Shown piece by piece: positions 14,574 to 20,229 of a DNA stretch of 20,229 nt. Location: contig JAATGW010000699.1 of NCBI GenBank assembly GCA_015654495.1, forward strand, positions 1 through 20,229, in the 5' to 3' direction. Under the pieces are notes generated by a model. It was not told the DNA's origin. It did no database searches and was given only the letters and a program-made list of their open reading frames with translations. The position numbers and the translations under genes are program-made. Source of the stretch: Chitinophagales bacterium. Its GTDB lineage: Bacteria > Bacteroidota > Bacteroidia > Chitinophagales > Chitinophagaceae. Each line of letters starts with the position of its first letter. Positions within the stretch are counted from its first letter, which is position 1.

Positions 14574-15587
14574 ATGAGTACTGTTAAAGTTGCAATCAAT
14601 GGATTTGGACGTATCGGCCGCCTGGTTTACCGCCAGATTTATAAAATGGAAGGAATTGATGTGGTTGCTGTAAATGACCTTACCAGTCCGAAAGTACTGG
14701 CTCACCTGTTGAAATATGACACTGCCCAGGGCAGGTTCGGTGAAGATGTAAAATCAACTGAAAACTCAATAATAGTTAATAAGGACGAAATCAGGATTTA
14801 TGCTCAGAAGGATCCTGCACAGATTCCCTGGGGAGCGCATGATGTGGATGTTGTACTTGAATGCACCGGTTTTTTTACTGATAAAGACAAAGCCGCAGCT
14901 CATCTGAAAGCCGGCGCCAAAAAAGTGGTTATATCTGCACCGGCAACCGGAGAGCTGAAAACAATCGTTTTTAATGTTAATCACGATATTCTTGACGGTA
15001 CAGAAACAGTGATTTCCTGCGCCTCCTGTACTACCAACTGCCTGGCTCCAATGGCGAAAGTGCTTGACGATTCTTATGGTATCATCGGCGGATTGATGAC
15101 TACCGTTCATGCTTACACTAACGATCAGAACACGCAGGACGCGCCGCATCCAAAAGGGGATCTGCGCCGCGCACGCGCCGCAGCTCAGAACATCGTACCC
15201 AACAGCACTGGTGCAGCAAAAGCTATTGGTCTTGTTCTTCCTTCACTTAAAGGTAAACTCGATGGCACTGCTCAGCGCGTTCCAACCCTGACCGGATCAC
15301 TCACAGAACTTACAACCGTTTTGGGTAAAAAAGTTACGGTTGAGGAAATCAATGCAGCGATGAAAGCGGCTGCCAATGAGAGCTATGGCTATACTGAAGA
15401 TGAAATTGTAAGCAGTGATGTGATCGGAATACATTTTGGTTCTTTATTCGATGCAACGCAAACCAAGGTATTGCATGTGGGAGATGTTCAGCTGGTGAAA
15501 ACCGTGAGCTGGTACGACAATGAAATGAGCTATGTAAGCCAGCTCGTTCGTACTGTGAATTATTTCGCACAACTGATTTCAAAATAA
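14574..15587 (+). CDS. gap: Glyceraldehyde-3-phosphate dehydrogenase, type I
   Basis: The 337-aa enzyme oxidises glyceraldehyde 3-phosphate to 1,3-bisphosphoglycerate with NAD and phosphate in the cytoplasm. It has the Rossmann motif INGFGRIGR (8-16), N34-D35 at the end of the second strand indicating NAD preference, the nucleophile C152 in SCASCTTNCLAP, catalytic H179 (MTTVHAYTND), the phosphate-site RRARAAAQNIVP segment and the conserved WYDNEMSY near the C-terminus. The length is normal. It precedes pgk by 38 nt, so the two successive glycolytic steps are probably co-transcribed. A weak promoter-like pair (TTTG 14514-14517 and TACCTTCG 14534-14541, spacing 16 nt) lies about 32 nt upstream, and the leader before ATG is A/T-rich without a Shine-Dalgarno sequence. 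Confidence 0.97.
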   Translation: MSTVKVAINGFGRIGRLVYRQIYKMEGIDVVAVNDLTSPKVLAHLLKYDTAQGRFGEDVKSTENSIIVNKDEIRIYAQKDPAQIPWGAHDVDVVLECTGFFTDKDKAAAHLKAGAKKVVISAPATGELKTIVFNVNHDILDGTETVISCASCTTNCLAPMAKVLDDSYGIIGGLMTTVHAYTNDQNTQDAPHPKGDLRRARAAAQNIVPNSTGAAKAIGLVLPSLKGKLDGTAQRVPTLTGSLTELTTVLGKKVTVEEINAAMKAAANESYGYTEDEIVSSDVIGIHFGSLFDATQTKVLHVGDVQLVKTVSWYDNEMSYVSQLVRTVNYFAQLISK

Positions 15588-15596
15588 ATTACTATA

Positions 15597-15610
15597 CCCG
15601 CCATGGCGGG
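15597..15610. repeat. GC-rich perfect palindrome in the gap-pgk spacer
   Basis: CCCGCCATGGCGGG is a perfect 14-bp palindrome in the 38-nt spacer, 9 nt after the gap stop and 15 nt before the pgk start. Its GC content contrasts with the A/T-rich flanks, which suggests a small dispersed repeat or an mRNA element that separates expression of the two genes. Confidence 0.4.
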
Positions 15611-15625
15611 CAACAACTGTTAATT

Positions 15626-16825
15626 ATGTCCCGATTTTCGGATACCAGTTTCAAAGGGCTGAAAGCCTTGGTGCGCGTGGATTTTAATGTACCGTTGAAT
15701 GATAAATTTGAAATCACCGACGATACCAGGATGACCTCATCGCTGCCCACTATAAGGAAAATACTTGCAGATGGTGGCGCAGTAATTCTGATGAGTCATT
15801 TCGGCCGGCCAAAGGGCGGACCTGAAGAAAAATATTCTCTGAAACATTTGCTTCCACATTTGAAATCTCTGCTTGGAGATAATATTGAAGTGAAATTTGC
15901 CGATGATTGCATCGGTGAATCGGCGATAGAACAGGCGAAAAACCTTAAACCCGGAGAAGTATTACTTCTTGAAAATCTTCGCTTTTATAAGGAAGAAGAA
16001 AAAGGTGATAAAGGTTTTGCCGAAAAACTCAGCAAGCTCGGTGATCTGTATGTGAATGATGCATTTGGTACAGCCCACCGGGCACATGCCAGTACGGCAG
16101 TGGTCGCCGATTACTTCCCCGCAGGAAAAAAAATGTTCGGATTGTTGATGGAATCTGAAGTCAACAGCGCGGAAAAGGTATTACATAAGGCCGAAAAACC
16201 TTTTGTAGCGATCATTGGTGGCGCCAAGGTTTCTGATAAGATCCTTATCCTCGAAAATCTGCTGGAAAAAGCGACAGATATTATCATAGGTGGTGGAATG
16301 GCCTACACTTTCTGTAAGGCTGAAGGTGGAAAGATCGGGAAATCACTTTGTGAAGAAGACCGGATAGATACCGCACTGGAAATAATGAAAAAAGCGGAAG
16401 AAAAAGGAGTCAGTATTCATCTTCCCTCTGATTCCGTTATAGCGGATGCATTCAGCGCAACGGCACAGACTTCTACTTCGCCTTCGAACGCCATTCCTGA
16501 CGGCTGGATGGGTCTCGATATTGGTTCCTATGCCTGCGAGCAGTTTATCAATATCATTCATAAGAGCAAAACCATTCTATGGAATGGCCCCATGGGTGTT
16601 TTCGAGTTTGAAAAATTTCAGCATGGCACCAGGGAAGTGGCAAAAGCTATCGCCGAAGCAACAGAAAAAGGAGCTTATTCTCTTGTAGGTGGCGGGGATA
16701 GCGTTGCTGCCGTGAATCAGTTTGGATACGCAGACAAAGTAAGTTATGTTTCCACAGGCGGAGGCGCATTACTCGAATTCTTCGAAGGAAAGACACTTCC
16801 GGGCATCGCGGCTATCAGCGAATAA
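15626..16825 (+). CDS. pgk: Phosphoglycerate kinase
   Basis: The 399-aa protein (family about 390-415 aa) transfers the acyl phosphate of 1,3-bisphosphoglycerate to ADP. Conserved motifs appear in order: RVDFNVP (17-23), SHFGRPKG (57-64), LLENLRF, NDAFGTAHRAHAS, GGAKVSDKI, IGGGMAYTF, WNGPMGVFE and VGGGDS near the C-terminus, covering both the substrate-binding N-domain and the nucleotide-binding C-domain. It is cytoplasmic and directly follows gap. Its transcript probably ends at the ACGT-rich inverted repeat that begins just after the stop codon. Confidence 0.97.
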   Translation: MSRFSDTSFKGLKALVRVDFNVPLNDKFEITDDTRMTSSLPTIRKILADGGAVILMSHFGRPKGGPEEKYSLKHLLPHLKSLLGDNIEVKFADDCIGESAIEQAKNLKPGEVLLLENLRFYKEEEKGDKGFAEKLSKLGDLYVNDAFGTAHRAHASTAVVADYFPAGKKMFGLLMESEVNSAEKVLHKAEKPFVAIIGGAKVSDKILILENLLEKATDIIIGGGMAYTFCKAEGGKIGKSLCEEDRIDTALEIMKKAEEKGVSIHLPSDSVIADAFSATAQTSTSPSNAIPDGWMGLDIGSYACEQFINIIHKSKTILWNGPMGVFEFEKFQHGTREVAKAIAEATEKGAYSLVGGGDSVAAVNQFGYADKVSYVSTGGGALLEFFEGKTLPGIAAISE

Positions 16826-16826
16826 C

Positions 16827-16861
16827 GTTCTACCTAAAACGTAAAACGTATAACGTAGAAC
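16827..16861. terminator. ACGT-rich imperfect inverted repeat after pgk
   Basis: GTTCTAC (16827-16833) is inverted at 16855-16861 and the pairing continues inward with three mismatches to a 3-nt loop, about 13 paired positions. The interior is made of ACGT-containing units (AAAACGT, AAAACGT, ATAACGT), resembling the palindrome at 7181-7212. It begins right after the pgk stop, so a terminator or 3'-end role is likely; the shared unit points to a dispersed repeat family. Confidence 0.5.
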
Positions 16862-16934
16862 CTTTTACGTACCCTTGCAACTCTTTCAGGTAATAATATA
16901 TCTATCATACTCAATTCAAAAAAACCTATTAGCC

Positions 16935-17531
16935 ATGAAATCTAAAAATCTGGGCTTAATTGTCGTTCTTGTCGTTTTATTAGTATTAGGTGGCTGCGGC
17001 TGTTCTGGTTACAATGGTTTAGTTAATCAGGACGAAACTGTTAAAAAGGCCTGGAATAACGTCCAGTCTGAATATCAAAGACGTTATGACCTGGTTGATC
17101 AACTGGTTGCAACTGTAAAAGGTGCCGCAAACTTCGAACAGGAAACACTTAATCAGGTAATCAGTGCAAGGTCAAAAGCATCCCAGGTAACAATTGATCC
17201 AACAAACATTACTCCTGAAAAATTAGCTCAATTTCAACAAAACCAGGGAGAACTTTCAGGGGCTTTGAATCGGTTGCTCGTAACCGTTGAGAGGTATCCG
17301 GAACTGAAAGCCACGCAGAATTTTCTTCAATTGCAAGGTAGTCTGGAACAAATCGAAAATAGCATCAGGAACTCAAGGAACAATTTCAATACTGCTGTGA
17401 ATGATTATAATGTCAAAGTAAGATCCTTTCCGATGAATATACTTGCCGGCATATTCGGATTCAAATCAAAAGAAGGATTTGCTGCTGACCAGGATGCACA
17501 GAAAGCACCAAAGGTGGATTTTTCAAAATGA
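16935..17531 (+). CDS. lemA: LemA family protein, lipoprotein form
   Basis: From ATG 16935 the product is 198 aa. A TTG 60 nt earlier would add 20 residues in front of a clear signal peptide and is unlikely. Residues 1-20 are hydrophobic and end in LGGC, giving a lipidated C21. The conserved LemA features follow: YNGLVNQDETVKKAWNNV (26-43), YQRRYDLV (47-54), YPELKATQNF (121-130), then the YN-containing last helix and FPMNILAGIFGFK. LemA proteins are membrane-anchored helical bundles, mostly extracytoplasmic, with no established biochemical role. It is first in a cassette with a second LemA (17 nt on) and two TPM-domain proteins. Transcription probably starts in the 73 nt after the post-pgk repeat, but I see no strong promoter match. 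Confidence 0.9.
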   Translation: MKSKNLGLIVVLVVLLVLGGCGCSGYNGLVNQDETVKKAWNNVQSEYQRRYDLVDQLVATVKGAANFEQETLNQVISARSKASQVTIDPTNITPEKLAQFQQNQGELSGALNRLLVTVERYPELKATQNFLQLQGSLEQIENSIRNSRNNFNTAVNDYNVKVRSFPMNILAGIFGFKSKEGFAADQDAQKAPKVDFSK

Positions 17532-17548
17532 GATGAATAGCGTTTACA

Positions 17549-18142
17549 ATGGGTAATATTAAGAAAGGCTGGTTGATTGGTGGTATTATTGCAGCAATTC
17601 TGTTTGGATATTTCGGCCTTACATTTAATTCGATAGTAAAAAAAGAAGAGGCAGTAAACAAGAACTGGGCTAACCTTCAGGCAACATATCAGAGACGTTT
17701 TGATCTGATTCCAAAGCTGGTGTCCGTTGTCAAAGGATCTTCAGACTATGAAAAACAGGTATTAACCCAATTGACAGAAGCCAGAGCAAAAGCGGGACAA
17801 ACAATTACTTAGAGTGCGTCGCCCAGTTTTGAAAACTACTCCAATCAGGAAAAAGTGCAGAATGAGGTGGTAAGCGCTACAAACCGGGTTATTGCAGTTA
17901 TCGAGAATTATCCCGATTTGAAGGGAACCGAGAATTTTCTGTTGTTACAAACACAGTTAGAAGGCTCGGAACGTAGAGTTAAGGTTGCCCGTGATGATTT
18001 TAATGCTGTAGTGGCGAATTATAATCAAACGGTGAGACAGTTTCCATCAGGTATGGTTGCGCGGTTGTTCGGTTTTAAACCTAAAGAAGGTTTTTCAGCA
18101 GTTCAAGGATCAGATTCTGCTCCTGAATTGAAATTTAAATAA
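17549..18142 (+). pseudogene. Second LemA family gene, interrupted by an in-frame TAG
   Basis: The reading frame from ATG 17549 to TAA 18142 encodes a complete LemA-like protein (about 197 codons) except for one TAG at 17810-17812 (codon 88). Before it are a membrane helix (about 8-25, no lipobox Cys), VKKEEAVNKNWANL and YQRRFDLIPKL. After it, in the same frame, come NRVIAVIENYPDLKGTENF, the last helix and FPSGMVARLFGFK. The spacing around the TAG equals that of the upstream paralog, so there is no frameshift or deletion. The stop falls in the variable linker between helices. A nonsense mutation, a base-call error or readthrough would all fit; restart at GTG 17855 could give a C-terminal fragment. 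The downstream genes look intact. Confidence 0.85.
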
Positions 18143-18161
18143 CCACAATTAACAAGAAGCA

Positions 18162-18620
18162 TTGTCTATTTTTTCTTTTCTGAAGAAACGGCCTGTTTTT
18201 ACTCCTGAAGAAGAAGGCAGAATAGTGGAAGCTATCCGCAAATCGGAAAAACGCACCAGCGGTGAGATAAGAATTTATGTCGAAAGCCGCTGCCGCTTTG
18301 TTGATCCGGTTGACCGGGCAACTGAAATATTCCTCGGGTTAAAAATGGAAAACACAGACGACAGGAATGGTGTGCTGATCTATGTTGCGATGAAAGATCA
18401 TCAGTTGGCTGTGTTTGGCGATGAAGGAATTCATAAACGGGTCGGCACAAAATTCTGGAATGAAGAAGTAAAGAAAATGCTTAGTGAATTTAATTCGGAA
18501 AATTATATTGACGGAATTGTTTCGATAGTTCACAATGTTGGTGAAGCGCTTACCAGCCATTTCCCTTATGAAAAAGAAGACCGGAATGAATTACCGGATG
18601 ACATCGTTTTCGGAAAATAA
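18162..18620 (+). CDS. TPM-domain protein without signal peptide
   Basis: The 152-aa product starts at TTG 18162: an in-frame stop lies at 18150-18152 and the next ATG would delete about 61 residues of the domain, so the TTG start is the best choice. The TPM (TLP18.3/Psb32/MOLO-1) domain covers most of the protein: FTPEEEGRIVEAIRKSEKRTSGEIRIYVE (13-41), NGVLIYVAMKDHQLAVFGDEGI (69-90) and FNSENYIDGIVSIVHNVGEAL (110-130). With neither signal peptide nor membrane helix it should be cytoplasmic, unlike its neighbour. TPM domains are linked to membrane-protein or photosystem maintenance and weak phosphatase activity; the bacterial role is unresolved. It follows the second lemA by 19 nt and abuts the next TPM gene. 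Confidence 0.87.
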   Translation: MSIFSFLKKRPVFTPEEEGRIVEAIRKSEKRTSGEIRIYVESRCRFVDPVDRATEIFLGLKMENTDDRNGVLIYVAMKDHQLAVFGDEGIHKRVGTKFWNEEVKKMLSEFNSENYIDGIVSIVHNVGEALTSHFPYEKEDRNELPDDIVFGK

Positions 18621-19403
18621 ATGAAAAAGATTCTTGTATTTATATCATTAGTACTGGCGTTCAGATCTGAAGCTCAGATTGAAAAGGCAATTCCTCCAAA
18701 GCCTTCGCCAATGCGGCTTGTAGTCGATAACACGGGTACACTCACAACTGATCAGCGCGATGCGCTTGAAAGAAAACTGGTTTCCTATGATGACACAACA
18801 TCGAACCAGATTACGGTAGTGATTGTGCCGACAACCGGTGACTATGATATTTCCGAGTACGCGCTTACGCTTGGCCGTGAGTGGGGAGTAGGTAACAAGG
18901 ATTTTAACAACGGAATAGTTTTTCTGATTGCCAAAAATGACCGGAAGGTCTGGATTGCTACAGGGTATGGACTTGAAGGAGCTATACCTGACATCACAGC
19001 AAAAACAATTATTGAGAAAGAAGTAGTACCTAATTTTCGCGGTGAAGATTATTACCGCGGAATTGACAATGGAGTGGAAGCTATAATAAAAGCTGCTGCG
19101 GGTGAGTACCATGCCCCCGCCGGATATGCTAACAGAAAACGGGGTAAAGGCGGTAAGGGTATCATTCCGATAGTTGTAATTTTTATCATCATCATGATCA
19201 TATTGTCCCGTCGTGGCGGAGGTGGGAGGGGAGGATCGTTTATGAGTCGCCGCGGTTATAGAAATCTTCCTGGTCCTATCTGGTTCCCGCCAATTGGTGG
19301 TGGAAGCAGCGGTGGCTGGGGTGGTGGAAGTTCCGGTGGTGGCGGTTTCGGCGGATTCGGCGGCGGAGGATTTGGCGGTGGCGGCGCAGGTGGAAGCTGG
19401 TAG
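18621..19403 (+). CDS. TPM-domain membrane protein with Gly-rich tail (YgcG-like)
   Basis: The 260-aa protein begins directly after the previous stop codon (TAA then ATG). It has a signal peptide (about 1-18, ending SEA before Q), an extracytoplasmic TPM domain (about 33-160, with VVDNTGTLTTDQRDALE, NGIVFLIAKNDRKVWIATG and YYRGIDNGVEAI), one membrane helix (about 181-196) and a Gly/Ser-rich, low-complexity tail (198-260) ending in a terminal Trp. This domain order is characteristic of YgcG-type proteins, which are regularly encoded beside LemA, suggesting that LemA and TPM proteins act together at the membrane. The tail is encoded by GC-rich, repetitive codons, so its length may vary between strains. 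Confidence 0.9.
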   Translation: MKKILVFISLVLAFRSEAQIEKAIPPKPSPMRLVVDNTGTLTTDQRDALERKLVSYDDTTSNQITVVIVPTTGDYDISEYALTLGREWGVGNKDFNNGIVFLIAKNDRKVWIATGYGLEGAIPDITAKTIIEKEVVPNFRGEDYYRGIDNGVEAIIKAAAGEYHAPAGYANRKRGKGGKGIIPIVVIFIIIMIILSRRGGGGRGGSFMSRRGYRNLPGPIWFPPIGGGSSGGWGGGSSGGGGFGGFGGGGFGGGGAGGSW

Positions 19404-19404
19404 G

Positions 19405-19450
19405 GAAGTAAGAAGTATGAGGTAAGAGGTAGGAGGTAAGAGGTAAGAAG
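19405..19450. repeat. AG-rich GGTAAGA-type short repeat tract
   Basis: Directly after the TPM gene stop, degenerate copies of GGTAAGA, AAGTAAGA and GGTAGGA follow each other for about 46 nt. Read on the other strand it is a CTTACCT-type tract, similar in composition to the CT-rich stretch upstream of gap (about 14471-14500). No coding or hairpin potential is evident. Confidence 0.6.
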
Positions 19451-19510
19451 TTCTGACGATAAGGTCATCAAAATAATTTGAAAATAGGTTGTTTTTAATA
19501 ACCCATGCTC

Positions 19511-20229
19511 GAAATTCAGGCTTCAGGCCATCTTAAATATTTTCTGAAAAATAGATATTAACCAGATTTTGATTTCTTATCTATTGCTTCTGCCTTTTTT
19601 AATTCATTCCGGCTTAATAAAAATCTTAAATATTTCTTGAAAAGCAGGCTTAATTAAATTGTTGATTCTAATCTGCTGCCTGCTGCCTTCTGCCTATCCC
19701 AAATCAATCCAGCTTCAAGACAATTTTATATTCTCAGGAAATAAATATTAATCAGGTTTTTGATTTCTAATCTGCTGCCTGCTGCCTCCTACTATATAAC
19801 TTCCTTCTTTTGCCGGTAAGGTGGGGAGCCGGAAAGCAGGCGGGATAATAAAAACATCGTGTATGTCTTCGTCATCCCGTCATCCCGCCTTCCCGGCAGA
19901 AAAAACTATATACTAAAATCAATCTTGAAAGATTTTTCTAATCTGCTTCCTCCTGGTCACTGGTTTAGATTTTCAAGTTATTTTTCACTAAAACATTAGC
20001 GTCGCGCTGATAGTGAGACTACCAACTGCCTGCTGCCCGTCTCAAATCAATCGAGGCTTCAAGACTATTTTAAATATTTTCAGGAAACAAATATTAATCA
20101 GGTTCCTGATTTCTTGTCTGCTGCCTCCTGCCTATCCCAAATCAATCCAGACTTCAAGAGTTTTTATAAATATTTTCAGGAAACAAATATTAATCAGGTT
20201 CCTGATTTCTTATCTTCTGCCTGCTGCCT
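19511..20229. repeat. Degenerate tandem array of about 90-100-bp noncoding units, open at the right edge
   Basis: At least five related units are visible, starting near 19511, 19601, 19701, 20044 and 20139, with a short broken copy at about 19916-19955. Each unit runs AATCAATCC, GCTTCAAGA, an AAATATTTTC block, AATATTAATCAGG, TGATTTCT and then a CTGCTGCCT-rich end. The last two units are 95 nt apart and share a block of about 44 identical bases (about 20073-20116 and the same part of the last unit); the first two are much more diverged. In the last two units AATCAGG-TT-CCTGATT forms a small inverted repeat. No reading frame over 60 aa with coding character exists between 19404 and the window end, so this is a noncoding array of unknown function. 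Confidence 0.75.
19811..19898. repeat. GC-rich palindromic block interrupting the repeat array
   Basis: The block is bounded by TGCCGG (19811-19816) and CCGGCA (19893-19898), with an inner perfect pair GGCGGGAT (19839-19846) and ATCCCGCC (19882-19889), giving a nested stem around a 35-nt loop; GTCATCCC is also tandemly repeated on its right side. It is clearly more GC-rich than the surrounding array and lies between the third and the later units, as an inserted REP- or MITE-like element would. Confidence 0.5.

Noticed and set aside
16875..16934. TTG start extending the first LemA protein by 20 residues
   Set aside because: ATG 16935 directly begins a clear lipoprotein signal peptide; the extension would bury it.
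19256..19471. A Pro-rich open frame on the minus strand
   Set aside because: It is the complement of the Gly-rich tail of the TPM membrane protein; low-complexity GGN codons read backwards give Pro codons.
19511..20229. CRISPR array
   Set aside because: Units are about 90-100 bp and directly adjoining, with no short constant repeat alternating with unique spacers, and no cas genes are present in the window.

Overview
The window comes from a member of the Bacteroidota, most likely Chitinophagaceae or a close relative. Three things support this. A DUF4856 lipoprotein sits next to an imelysin-like lipoprotein. Promoters fit the Bacteroidota pattern TTTG-N18/19-TAnnTTTG, best seen in front of the tRNA-Glu gene and, on the other strand, a TetR gene. 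Start codons lack Shine-Dalgarno sequences and sit in A/T-rich leaders. The assignment is inferred from sequence alone.

Positions 1-2100 (minus strand) hold an imelysin-like lipoprotein, cut off by the left edge, downstream of a DUF4856 lipoprotein; this pair is usual in presumed iron-uptake loci. Positions 2330-5430 (minus) are a compact three-gene operon: a Tat-exported gluconate-dehydrogenase-subunit-3 protein, a GMC flavoprotein with a C-x5-C-x3-C iron-sulphur motif, and a secreted TIM-barrel sugar isomerase/epimerase. Together they look like periplasmic sugar or glycoside oxidation followed by processing of the product. Divergent from it is mmsA (5714-7180, plus), a methylmalonate-semialdehyde dehydrogenase.

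Positions 7217-14001 (minus) are a seven-gene efflux operon resembling E. coli cecR-ybhGFSR: TetR regulator, TolC-type outer-membrane channel, HlyD-type lipoprotein adaptor, two ABC ATPases and two ABC-2 permeases. The spacing is very tight, with gaps of 1-13 nt and one 4-nt overlap. An 18-bp operator-like palindrome lies on the predicted start of transcription. The two ATPases correspond to the two halves of the fused YbhF, and their active-site motifs have diverged in complementary ways.

Positions 14134-16861 (plus) carry tRNA-Glu(UUC) with its own promoter and terminator, then the glycolytic pair gap-pgk. Positions 16935-19403 (plus) are a LemA-LemA-TPM-TPM cassette; the second lemA is interrupted by a single in-frame TAG. 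The last 826 nt (19404-20229) have no gene: an AG-rich tract, then a degenerate tandem array of roughly 90-100-bp units that runs off the right edge and is interrupted by a GC-rich palindromic block.

Nothing here is clearly a new defence, mobile or biosynthetic system. The points most worth a second look are the noncoding repeat array, the interrupted lemA, the asymmetric ATPase pair with its operator, and a set of intergenic palindromes, two of which share ACGT-rich units.
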